Below, in pieces: positions 51,868-59,433 of a DNA stretch of 64,000 bases. The translations under genes were made by a program, and so were the position numbers. The notes under the pieces were generated by a model. It made no database searches, was not told the DNA's origin, and worked only from the letters and a program-made list of their open reading frames with translations. How positions within the stretch are numbered: the stretch's first letter is position 1; each line of letters starts with the position of its first letter. The stretch lies in the NCBI GenBank assembly GCA_029564595.1, contig JAKQPS010000149.1, positions 35,003 through 99,002 on the forward strand, in the 5' to 3' direction. The stretch is from a bacterium. Lineage in GTDB: Bacteria; UBP15; UBA6099.

Positions 51868-52251
51868 TCACTGATCTTTGGGTTTATTCCTATTAAGCTC
51901 TTCCAGTTCCTTCTCCTTCATTTCTCCAAGCTTATCCAAATCGTCTATATTCTTAAGGTCTTTGTAAAGAATCTCATCTTTCTTTCCACATATCTGATTT
52001 ATGCGTTTTCCGATTTCAACCAATGTTATCCCGCTGCCAGGCACAAAGCAGGAATCCAAAAGCCTTTTTCTGATTTTTGCGCACCTGCGTTCAAAGAGAT
52101 ATTTTTTTCCGTCCTCCGGGTCTCTCGCGGCAGGGACATAGATTTTGTACTTGCTTACGTAAATGCGCAGCTTGGCAATCTTCTTTATACCGACGAGCTT
52201 CATCAGCTCCGGTGTGTCTATCAGAAAATTTGGGTCCCACTTGATGGCCAT
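51868..52251 (-). CDS. MerR-like small protein upstream of the cyclase
   Basis: A 127-residue protein. The pattern TPELMKLVGIKKIAKLRIYV, then KIYVPAARDPEDGKKYLFER and KIRKRLLDSCFVPGSGITLV resembles the winged helix of MerR proteins (recognition helix, 'wing' with a Tyr/Lys, then a third helix). The C-terminal part is charged and helical. It precedes the cyclase in the same direction, so it may regulate that operon or sense its signal. Family assignment is tentative. Confidence 0.5.
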   Translation of the reverse strand: MAIKWDPNFLIDTPELMKLVGIKKIAKLRIYVSKYKIYVPAARDPEDGKKYLFERRCAKIRKRLLDSCFVPGSGITLVEIGKRINQICGKKDEILYKDLKNIDDLDKLGEMKEKELEELNRNKPKDQ

Positions 52252-52735
52252 ACAGGTCTGCTCGGTTCGCTCTTTTTGCTTCCTACCGCCTGTTTATCCG
52301 ATAGATACACAGAAGCGGTGATGTTTGAAAGGCTCAAATTCTAAAGACCAACAATCCCTCCTTGCTTTTTCCGCGATGTGTTTCCTTCGAGGTATGGGGT
52401 TTGTGTTTTTGTCCGCCTCCCATATTTTTTTAATTTTACGAAAAAGGCAGAAAAAGCTTGATTTTAAATGGTGTTTTTCACTTTGCAAATCCAAACAAAC
52501 TCAAACAGTTCTTTAAAACATTTCAGTTTTCTTGACTTTAAAAGACAGTTCTCCATTTTACGTAATTGTGCAATATAGCACATAAAGGATGATTAGTCAA
52601 CATTAGAAAACATTAGATTAGATACAGTCGCTGTAAACCGATTTTATTTGAGGGCAAAAAATCCGTAAAATTGTGATTAACAAAGGCTTTTTTCTGTATG
52701 GGGACAGAAAAATACTTCGCCACGGGGGAACAGTT
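52252..52735. promoter_or_regulatory. AT-rich divergent control region with operator-like palindrome
   Basis: No gene is seen in these 484 bases. TTGACT (52532-52537) with 17 bases to ATTTTA gives a possible promoter for the Com-like gene. Immediately downstream, TGTGC (52567-52571) and GCACA (52578-52582) form a palindrome with the spacer AATATA, probably an operator. The string CTTGACTTTAAAA here matches that at 27244. The opposite side must hold the promoter of the MerR-like gene, but no clear match is seen. Confidence 0.45.
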
Positions 52736-52924
52736 ATGAAGACGACATGTGAAGAAAGGAAAGAAATCCGGTGTCAATCATGTGAAACTCTGCTTGCGAT
52801 TGAATCGGACGGAACCATTCAAATCAGATACAAAAAGGAGGTGAATCTCACGGTTTCAAAAGACCTGCATGTTGTGTGCAGGGGATGCGGAAAGGTCCAT
52901 CTTATCAGGATCGAAAAAAGATAG
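52736..52924 (+). CDS. Com-like zinc-finger protein (Mu Com family resemblance)
   Basis: A 62-residue protein; the ATG at 52736 follows GGGGGAACA. Two CxxC knuckles (IRCQSCETLLA and VVCRGCGKVHLI) are separated by a strand rich in Lys. Size and pattern resemble phage Mu Com, an RNA-binding translational activator that opens a hairpin hiding the start of mom. The second knuckle is further away than in Mu Com, so the match is partial. The next gene begins 79 bases downstream, inside a strong hairpin, as in com-mom. Confidence 0.6.
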   Translation: MKTTCEERKEIRCQSCETLLAIESDGTIQIRYKKEVNLTVSKDLHVVCRGCGKVHLIRIEKR

Positions 52925-52968
52925 CCTGAAATTCATGGACAACAGGATTCAGAAAATGGCTTAGAGAG

Positions 52969-53014
52969 GTGCGTGACGCCCGGCCGGAAAGGACGGCGGG
53001 CTTATGTCACGCAC
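52969..53014 (+). promoter_or_regulatory. Hairpin enclosing the start of the sigma-like gene
   Basis: GTGCGTGAC (52969-52977) pairs with GTCACGCAC (53006-53014), and GCCCG (52978-52982) with CGGGC (52997-53001). The bulge TTAT holds the A and U of the AUG at 53004, and the loop holds GGAAAGGA, the likely ribosome site. This would block translation until opened, for example by the Com-like protein encoded just before. Confidence 0.65.
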
Positions 53015-53822
53015 ATCGAAGGAAGAAATTCGTCATGCCATTTTTACGGAGGTACAGTCAAGGGAGTTCAACCAGCCGTTTCAAGAGATGCAGGAGGCAT
53101 CTCGCGCGCTGGCTCTTTTCACAGATGCGGGTGAACTCGTCCATTGTATGCATCAGCGGGACAACGGCAAAGACGAGGAACAGGACATAAAAAACAGAGT
53201 TCTCCGCGATCTGATAATCGCGGCCAAGTATTCGCGGAAATATAGTTCCGCGGCGCAGTCCCTCTGTATCGCGGCGCTGTGGCCGGGGCTGGATAGGGTA
53301 TCAAAGCAGGTGGAATCCTCGCCGGAGCCGATTCAGGATTCCTTCGCGGAGGTTTACAACGCGACTCTTCAGGAAATCCAGTCCTGGGACATGGACAAAC
53401 AGGATAAAATTGCCGCCAATATTCTGCTGAACGTGAAGAAGCGCGTTTTGATGCTGTACGATGCCGTCAGAGAGACCGAAACAACCCCGTTCAAATCCCC
53501 CGACAACACGGACGACGATGTTGACGCGGGAGCGTTCGAGGGTGGCGCGGATGAAGTCGTTGATGAAAAAACCGTCGAGTCGCAGGTTGAGGAGGAGCTT
53601 TGCTCTTCCGCGCTCGACCGGCTGGTCGCGGCGAACGTTATCAGTCCCCAGGAATCGCTTCTGATCGTTCTTCGCGTCTTTCAAGGGCACGAGCTTGACG
53701 CAATCGCTGAATCACTCGGCATAAGTTACAAGACTTTATGCCGTAGATACGAGCGCGCGATAGAGCGACTGGAGAAGTTTTTCAAAGACGAAAAGGGTTA
53801 CTGGGCGTTTCTGAATTCATGA
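53004..53822 (+). CDS. Sigma-70-like regulatory protein
   Basis: A 272-residue protein. Residues about 215-265 (SPQESLLIVLRVFQGHELDA followed by IAESLGISYKTLCRRYERAI) form a region 4-like helix-turn-helix. The middle is acidic (DDDVDAGAFEGGADE), as in a linker, and residues about 60-160 are helical and could be a region 2-like part, though no -10 recognition motif is clear. It may direct RNA polymerase to phage or cargo promoters. Its start codon is partly buried in a hairpin, so its translation is probably switched. Confidence 0.6.
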   Translation: MSRTSKEEIRHAIFTEVQSREFNQPFQEMQEASRALALFTDAGELVHCMHQRDNGKDEEQDIKNRVLRDLIIAAKYSRKYSSAAQSLCIAALWPGLDRVSKQVESSPEPIQDSFAEVYNATLQEIQSWDMDKQDKIAANILLNVKKRVLMLYDAVRETETTPFKSPDNTDDDVDAGAFEGGADEVVDEKTVESQVEEELCSSALDRLVAANVISPQESLLIVLRVFQGHELDAIAESLGISYKTLCRRYERAIERLEKFFKDEKGYWAFLNS

Positions 53823-54213
53823 CTCGGCCGGACTGCGGCGACGCGCGGGAAATCGGCGACTGAATTTCCAATTATCGCGTGACGCGTGATAAGATATGTG
53901 GACAGGGAGCGGCGCGTCATGATGATAACTCCGAGGAATTCTTTTAGATTAAACTATGCTTTAATTGCACCTGCCTTAATTAAAGGATGGCGGCACATCC
54001 TTTAATTGGCAAGCCTCTTGGTAATGTTTGCGGTTTTCGCGGGCGGTATTTTTTGGGTATCAAACCGGATCGCTCCAAGATATACACATCTGGAAATATC
54101 ATGTCTGTTTTACGTATGGAGAGAATCTATTCAAAATGCTTGCATATTTGCAGTTGAAATGCATAATTACATATTAGACGGGTTTTGTTGAGCTAAAAGG
54201 CAAGGTGATTTGC
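53823..54213. other. Intergenic region with repeat elements
   Basis: Nothing convincing is coded in these 391 bases. A palindrome-like TTATCGCGTGACGCGTGATAA lies around 53873-53893, containing the same GCGTGACGC string as the hairpin at 52971. It is followed by the 12-bp inverted repeat at 53978-54007. A hydrophobic reading at 54006-54191 has no ribosome site and begins inside that repeat. Confidence 0.4.
53978..54007. repeat. Perfect 12-bp inverted repeat
   Basis: AATTAAAGGATG (53978-53989) and CATCCTTTAATT (53996-54007) are exact inverses around a 6-base GCGGCA loop. It lies between the sigma-like gene and the ATPase gene. It could be a hairpin terminator lacking a clean U-tract, or a DNA-protein binding site. 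Confidence 0.6.
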
Positions 54214-55428
54214 ATGAAATATATTCCACGTTCCGTAGAGCCAATTCTGAAGAAATCCGCAAAAGAGTTTCCCGTTATCGCGCTGACCGGGCCGAGGCAA
54301 GCCGGGAAAACAACTCTTTTGAAACATCTGTACGGAAAAAGCCACAAGTATGTTTCCCTTGAGACCCCGGTCATTCGCGCTGCTGCGACGGATGATCCCC
54401 GCGGCTTTCTCGACATGTATTCTCCGCCTGTTGTATTCGATGAAGTTCAGCATGTTCCCGATTTGCTCCCGTATATAAAAGAAATGGTTGATGCAAATAG
54501 AAACACACCAGGACAATTCATTCTGACAGGTTCGCAGAACCTTCTCCTCGCGCAAAACATCACGGAAACTCTGGCCGGAAGATCAGCGGTGCTCAGGCTA
54601 CTGCCTGTAACCTACCGTGAGCAGACAGGTGTTCCGGGACAGCCGCTGCCATGGGAAAAGGGGAAAAGAAACGAAAGAAAAAAGATATCGTCGAAAGACC
54701 TGTGGCGAAGCATCCTGCGTGGCGGGTATCCTGAGCTCGTCGCCGGTGGACACCGGAATTTATCGCTCTGGCACGGAAGTTACGTGCAAACATATCTTGA
54801 AAGGGATGTGCGGACACTGCGGCAGGTGGGCGACCTCACACAGTTTCAGACGTTCCTGCGGGCGCTCGCCGCCCGAAGCGCGCAGTTGTTGAATCTCTCG
54901 GAACTTGCGCGGGATATCGGCGTAGCGGTAAACACGGTCAAATCGTGGTTGTCGGTTCTTGAGGCCTCCTATCAGGTGATAATCCTTCGCCCATATTTTG
55001 AGAACATCGGAAAAAGACTTGTGAAATCGCCGAAAGTGTATTTCACTGATACCGGAACGCTATGCTACCTCGTTGGTCTCGAAGACCCCGAACACGCCGT
55101 CAAAGGACCAATGGGTGGCGCGATCATGGAAACAGCGGTCGTGAATGAAATCCACAGGTCACTGATTCATCGTGGAGAAACACCGCGGATGTATTTCTGG
55201 CGGACGTCCAACGGTACGGAAATTGACATTGTTATTGACGCAGGGAACCGACTGATACCCATAGAAATTAAATCGTCCGCCACGCCGAACCGTGGCATGG
55301 CAAAAGGCATTGAGGCGTTCAGAAAAGATTTCGGCGAAAAAGCCTCAAAGGGATTTGTGATATGCCCATGCGAAGCGTCGCTGCCACTCGGCCCGGACGC
55401 TGCGGCATGGCCGTTTTTTGATCTGTGA
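54214..55428 (+). CDS. AAA ATPase with DUF4143 (AAA_14 family)
   Basis: A 404-residue protein; the ATG at 54214 follows AAGGTGATTTGC. Walker A is TGPRQAGKTTLLKHL near residues 28-42, VVFDEVQHVPDLL is Walker B and LTGSQN is the sensor region. The C-terminal DUF4143 nuclease-like part contains AIMETAVVNEIHRSL, YFWRTSNGTEIDIVID and IPIEIKSSATPN, in which D/E...E.K residues suggest a PD-(D/E)XK fold. Such proteins are common in mobile and host genomes and their role is not settled. It is the last gene before the tRNA fragment. Confidence 0.85.
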   Translation: MKYIPRSVEPILKKSAKEFPVIALTGPRQAGKTTLLKHLYGKSHKYVSLETPVIRAAATDDPRGFLDMYSPPVVFDEVQHVPDLLPYIKEMVDANRNTPGQFILTGSQNLLLAQNITETLAGRSAVLRLLPVTYREQTGVPGQPLPWEKGKRNERKKISSKDLWRSILRGGYPELVAGGHRNLSLWHGSYVQTYLERDVRTLRQVGDLTQFQTFLRALAARSAQLLNLSELARDIGVAVNTVKSWLSVLEASYQVIILRPYFENIGKRLVKSPKVYFTDTGTLCYLVGLEDPEHAVKGPMGGAIMETAVVNEIHRSLIHRGETPRMYFWRTSNGTEIDIVIDAGNRLIPIEIKSSATPNRGMAKGIEAFRKDFGEKASKGFVICPCEASLPLGPDAAAWPFFDL

Positions 55429-55532
55429 TTAATAAGGCTGATTCGCACGTTTGTCGTGAAGGCCCCTCAATAGAAGGCGCAAACCCGGAACAGAGCTGGA
55501 ACATACGGATGTGAGCGCTCAAAAAACCTTGT

Positions 55533-55624
55533 GTTTATGCGGCTTTTTGAAATCGGCGTCTGACTGGCAGTCAGAAGGTCACGGGTTCGAATCCCGTTAG
55601 CTCCACTAAAAAAGCCGCATAAAC
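55533..55624. repeat. 16-bp inverted repeat around the tRNA fragment
   Basis: GTTTATGCGGCTTTTT (55533-55548) and AAAAAGCCGCATAAAC (55609-55624) are exact inverses with 60 bases between, and the tRNA fragment lies in the middle. The right arm overlaps the terminator of the tRNA. It could be a binding site for an integrase or a product of insertion. Confidence 0.6.
55559..55605 (+). other. 3' fragment of tRNA-Ala(GGC), probable attachment site
   Basis: The 47 bases fold exactly as the 3' half of a tRNA: anticodon stem TCTGA/TCAGA with loop CTGGCAG (anticodon GGC, T before and A after), variable loop AGGTC, T arm ACGGG-TTCGAAT-CCCGT, acceptor TAGCTCC and discriminator A. The D arm and 5' acceptor strand (GGAGCTA) are missing upstream. 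Such 3' ends remain at the far end of elements that integrate into tRNA genes. Because the 3' side with the terminator is kept here, the inserted element should lie to the left. Confidence 0.75.
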
Positions 55625-55640
55625 AGTGGCTTTTTTTATT
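55610..55640 (+). terminator. Terminator following the tRNA fragment
   Basis: AAAAGCC (55610-55616) pairs with GGCTTTT (55628-55634) around an 11-base loop and continues with T's. It is an intrinsic terminator of the original tRNA-Ala gene. Bases 55641-55812 carry no gene. Confidence 0.65.
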
Positions 55641-55812
55641 TCTGGAAATTCCGTAAATCCAAAAATAGCCGTAACATAGCTGTAACATTTGGCAATTTCA
55701 CATGAATTGAGGCTGCGTCGCATTTGATAAAATGGCACGTTGTGATTGATCATTCATATGCTGATGCAAGCAAGAGCATAGAAAATATTATTCAAATTGA
55801 CTGGGAGACAGA

Positions 55813-56550
55813 CTAATCGAGTATCAATTCGGTCTGAGGTTTTTGATAGTTCCAAAGAAATCCAGCATCATCTTTTGATTCGCTGATAATTTCGACAAGA
55901 ATATTTTCAATTTCCTTATTCCACCATTTTCTACTTCTGACGTTATCGCCAAAAACTACCAGTAGCGTGGTAAATATGTAATCAAGCGACTTCCCGCAAA
56001 TAAATGGAACCCAGTTTTTATACAATTCTTGTTTCGTCATAGGGGTATTTTCTTCTATTTGATAACAACCATCGGGTCCCAAGAAAACATTTTGGATTGA
56101 GCGATAAGAAAGGGATGGTATAACCTCCAACTTTCTTATCGATGATTTCCTACAGTCAAAAGAAGAATCGTAATTGCCATGTGTCCTTTTGTTGAGAAAT
56201 ACATACGTTGTTTTATACTCATTTTGATATCCAACCTGATTGAACCTATTCTGAATACTCGGCATACGATCTTCGTAATATTTCATTTCATTTACTTGAG
56301 GATTTTTCGATATCCATTGTAGGTTCACTGAGGTTTCTATCAAACATCTCAATAATGCCAAGGAAGATGTAACGTGGGCTGCTTCAAGCAGTTGAGATAT
56401 CCCCTTCGTATATTCAGACATTAGATTTATATGTATCTTGAACACTTCCAAGCAATTTGAAAAAATTCGAGGATTTGCTTTTTTAACCGACATATCTAAC
56501 CATTCCGCCGCGTCAAGCATAGTAACAAAAAGCGCAACGTGCTTTTTCAA
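55813..56550 (-). CDS. DUF5677-like protein of the methylase cassette
   Basis: A 245-residue protein. The core LLEAAHVTSSLALLRCLIET, then SVNLQWISKNP resembles the DUF5677/AbiV-type helical domain, which often appears in phage defence and has a conserved His region (here NKRTHGNYDSS). Its start overlaps the Vsr stop by 4 bases, so it is the last gene of the leftward operon. The function is unknown; an effector role is possible. Confidence 0.55.
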   Translation of the reverse strand: MKKHVALFVTMLDAAEWLDMSVKKANPRIFSNCLEVFKIHINLMSEYTKGISQLLEAAHVTSSLALLRCLIETSVNLQWISKNPQVNEMKYYEDRMPSIQNRFNQVGYQNEYKTTYVFLNKRTHGNYDSSFDCRKSSIRKLEVIPSLSYRSIQNVFLGPDGCYQIEENTPMTKQELYKNWVPFICGKSLDYIFTTLLVVFGDNVRSRKWWNKEIENILVEIISESKDDAGFLWNYQKPQTELILD

Positions 56551-57011
56551 TAAGTCGTTCCCCCCTCTAAAAGCGAAGATGCGTCCCTTTTCTTATCAAC
56601 CCAGCCTTTTTGAAGTAATTTTCTTTCTATGCGAACGATAGTGCGTTTGTATTTAAGTTGACATTCCCATACTCTAATAACTGACCAACCTTCTCGCCTA
56701 AGTTTCGAAGTTACTTTTCTATCATGTCTTTTATTGATATCGATTTTATCTTCCCAGTAAGCAACATTACTTTTAGGGGGGGTATAACAATGGGGACAAC
56801 CATGCCAGAAGCACCCATCGACAAAAAGGGCTATCTTCTGTCTTGGCCAACAGAAATCCGGCGTTCCAGGTATTTTATAGTGTCTTCTCCAGCCATTTAA
56901 TCGGTTATTGCGCAGAAGAGACAGCATCTTTTTTTCTGTGCTCGCATTTCCTCGCGACTTAATCGCCGCCATGTATTGAGATCGGGTTGCTTTATCAACT
57001 ATATCGGCCAA
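56547..57011 (-). CDS. vsr: Very-short-patch repair endonuclease
   Basis: A 154-residue protein with the typical Vsr layout. It has RSQYMAAIKSRGNASTEKKM at the start, then KIPGTPDFCWPRQKIALFVD with the catalytic Asp, GCFWHGCPHCYTPPKSN with zinc-binding Cys/His, and DIDINKRHDRKVTSKLRREG. It nicks at T:G mismatches that arise when 5-methylcytosine deaminates. Being next to a cytosine methylase is the usual context; it can also serve as a nuclease in restriction-like systems. Confidence 0.9.
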   Translation of the reverse strand: MADIVDKATRSQYMAAIKSRGNASTEKKMLSLLRNNRLNGWRRHYKIPGTPDFCWPRQKIALFVDGCFWHGCPHCYTPPKSNVAYWEDKIDINKRHDRKVTSKLRREGWSVIRVWECQLKYKRTIVRIERKLLQKGWVDKKRDASSLLEGGTTY

Positions 57012-57084
57012 AGTTTTCTTCTCTTTATCAAACTGAAAACGACATGTTCATAGTGTCTTTATCAAAAAAAGAGATGCTTTTACC

Positions 57085-58005
57085 TTATATAGCAACTTTA
57101 GTGAAATAGGGATAATATTTATAAAAATCAGCGTATTGCCGCATCATTTCTGAATTTTCCGCTTCAGATTCTCCAATCATGTAACCAAGTTTTGTAGCTA
57201 AATTTCTTTCAGTATTATTTTCATCTGGAAGTAAATGTTCCAAATGAAGCCTCTCCTTAATACTCAATACAGGAAGCTTGATCTTGTGTGGAGCTTCCCA
57301 TTCAGTGTTTGCAAATTTCCAAGTTGCAAAAAGGCCTTTAACCATATCAACATTCCCTAATTCGCATATTATTCCCGTTACATTTAGCATGTCAGTACCA
57401 TCTGAATAATAGGTCGATGATATAGGTTGAAAAACAATTCCGTTAGAAGCTGGAAGGATACCTTCGACAGACTTTCTAATCATTTTTTGAATAAGTTCTG
57501 GTAAGCTTTTCTTTATATATTGATCACTTACAGCAGAAGGCAACAACGATTGAAATATCTCTTTAAAAGATTCAACTCCCTGCTCGCGATTCGCTCTTAA
57601 TGTCAGTTTTATGATTGTTCCGTTACAACCCCTATCTAACAATTTATTGAACTCCAAAAACCTCTCGATTTTTAAGTCGGTATAATCCAACCAAAAAATC
57701 TCTCTTCCTGTACAAGAGTATGTTGTTATAAAGTCGTTAAGGCTCGCGTGATGTAATTCTAATCGCTTTGTAAATTTGTGAAATTTCTGTCTTTTATAGG
57801 TTTCCTCGTTTTGTTCAATAGAAACCATCTTAATATTGGGATAAAATGTATTTATCAGGCGGCAATCTTCTAAAAAAGGCCCACATAAGCCGTAATATGT
57901 ATAGTTAGATAGAGTATAATTATTGCTCAGTTTTGATAAAACCTCTATCAGTAAGTTGCGATCTACAGCTTTGTTAAGACGGAGATGATATGGCGGATGA
58001 TTCAT
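57085..58005 (-). CDS. Unknown protein, perhaps methyltransferase-like fold
   Basis: A 306-residue protein. Segments such as YGLCGPFLEDCRLINTFYP, IKMVSIEQNEETYKR and REIFWLDYTDLKIERFLEF are arranged like a Rossmann-type domain with an acidic end of strand 2 (IEQN), as in SAM-dependent enzymes, but the glycine motif is poor. The C-terminal part (LPVLSIKERLHLEHLLPD) is helical. Its start overlaps the GHKL gene by 4 bases. Its function is probably tied to that protein. Confidence 0.45.
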   Translation of the reverse strand: MNHPPYHLRLNKAVDRNLLIEVLSKLSNNYTLSNYTYYGLCGPFLEDCRLINTFYPNIKMVSIEQNEETYKRQKFHKFTKRLELHHASLNDFITTYSCTGREIFWLDYTDLKIERFLEFNKLLDRGCNGTIIKLTLRANREQGVESFKEIFQSLLPSAVSDQYIKKSLPELIQKMIRKSVEGILPASNGIVFQPISSTYYSDGTDMLNVTGIICELGNVDMVKGLFATWKFANTEWEAPHKIKLPVLSIKERLHLEHLLPDENNTERNLATKLGYMIGESEAENSEMMRQYADFYKYYPYFTKVAI

Positions 58006-59414
58006 TTGCGAGCCTCTTTCAATACCCGATCAAAACAGCTTTCGCCGACTTTTGATGCGCTCGCATCAGCATCATCAAGCAAGAACTTTCCAATTATCTT
58101 AATCTCATTTGTTTCGCGGACAAAAGCAATGCGTTGCTTTGTTGTTGGTTCTGGTGGCGGTAATGGTAAGTTCGGCCTAAATTGTTTGCCGCCCGGGCCC
58201 TTTATTACGGTTCTAAATTGTTCTTTTCCAATTTCTTTTTTCAATTCCTCAAAGGGCATTAATTTGCCTTTCTTAATATTTTCTTTCCCCTCCTTTACGT
58301 TGATTGATTTCCATTTGTTAGTGTAGTTAATAAAAAGACCCATTCCTTCTCTCATTTTGTTCTTAACTTGAAGGTAGATGGTAGAATTTGCATTGATTCC
58401 CCGCTTGGTTGTAGTTGTAGGTAAATTTCTAGGATCATCACTCTTGAACTCTACAATTCCTGAGATTGCGATAAACTGTGTATGATACGAAGGCAAGCCA
58501 GCTTCACCCCAGCCGGTAAGCTCGCTTTTATCGTTGTATAGAACCACTCTGTCATTGCATATAACTGTCCATCCTGCATCTTTTGATGAAAATAGTTTGC
58601 CCTCCTGGTCCTTATCCAATTCTTCCTGTGAAGGAATGGGGCGGGTAAAACCGACTGCTAAGTACACCTCAACACCGTTTGTCTTTGCCCTATAAATGAA
58701 AGGTTTTATTGAATTTTTATTTTTTATATCTGAAAAAACCAGACTAGGAATTTTAGCCTCAACTTTTTTCCCGTTCAAAAACACTTCAAATCCTCTGTCA
58801 ATTATGAGAGCATAATGTGACGACACGGCTTTATACAATTCATCTTCAAACAAGTTTGAATCGTGCCCAAGAAGGGTGGAAATACCAGGATAGATATCTT
58901 TAATACATACTGTTGTGCCGTCTTCTTTTATAGTTGGTTTCGTTTTTTGAGTCGGTAGATACCAATTATCTTCATCAATAATCCAATCAGATGAAATTTT
59001 GACTTCGTAAGAGTCACCTTGATTTTTTGTGGAAATCAAACATTCCTTTCCAATTTTAAATATCGCCCTTTTCATACCTATGCCATAAGCCCCTACACCT
59101 CCTTTTTGTATTTTGGCATCTTTGGGTCTGCCCATTTTGAAAGCATAATCATGCAGCGCCCATGGAATGCCACCACAGTTGTCATGAATTGAAAAAATGG
59201 AGTCCGAAAATGTGATTTTTGCATAAAACCCTTTGTATGGTTTGTCGCTGGCACGCTTATTCGCGCTTCTTAGTATTCCATCGACGCAATTGTCTAACAA
59301 GTCGAGTACAGCGTCTATCAATTGTATGTCTCTCGTGAGCATATCAACAAAAAAAGATTTTGCAGGCCGCGCATCAACAACATCTGGATGTGTAGTCGTT
59401 GTTTTGGGATTCAT
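58002..59414 (-). CDS. GHKL ATPase (MORC-like) of the methylase cassette
   Basis: A 470-residue protein. The ATG at 59414 is preferred because AGAGAGATG lies before it. The GHKL N-box DAVLDLLDNCVDG, G1 box IHDNCGGIPW and GVGAYGIGMKRAIFKIG are clear, so it binds ATP in a Bergerat fold, as in MutL, Hsp90 and MORC. Prokaryotic MORC-type ATPases are known beside Dcm methylases and Vsr nucleases in restriction-like operons (Iyer, Abhiman and Aravind 2008). It may form a clamp on DNA. It follows the methylase gene closely and overlaps the next gene. Confidence 0.85.
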   Translation of the reverse strand: MNPKTTTTHPDVVDARPAKSFFVDMLTRDIQLIDAVLDLLDNCVDGILRSANKRASDKPYKGFYAKITFSDSIFSIHDNCGGIPWALHDYAFKMGRPKDAKIQKGGVGAYGIGMKRAIFKIGKECLISTKNQGDSYEVKISSDWIIDEDNWYLPTQKTKPTIKEDGTTVCIKDIYPGISTLLGHDSNLFEDELYKAVSSHYALIIDRGFEVFLNGKKVEAKIPSLVFSDIKNKNSIKPFIYRAKTNGVEVYLAVGFTRPIPSQEELDKDQEGKLFSSKDAGWTVICNDRVVLYNDKSELTGWGEAGLPSYHTQFIAISGIVEFKSDDPRNLPTTTTKRGINANSTIYLQVKNKMREGMGLFINYTNKWKSINVKEGKENIKKGKLMPFEELKKEIGKEQFRTVIKGPGGKQFRPNLPLPPPEPTTKQRIAFVRETNEIKIIGKFLLDDADASASKVGESCFDRVLKEARK

Positions 59415-59433
59415 AATGACATCTCTCTTTCTG

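Noticed and set aside
50667-52251. A complete Pycsar system
   Set aside because: A cyclase is present but no adjacent effector with a cyclic-nucleotide domain; the nearby small membrane protein is on the other strand.
54006-54191. 61-residue hydrophobic reading
   Set aside because: Starts within an inverted repeat with a TTG, no ribosome site; not enough support for a gene.
55490-55610. Complete tRNA gene
   Set aside because: Only the anticodon arm to the acceptor 3' strand is present; no GGAGCTA 5' strand or D arm in the 100 bases upstream.
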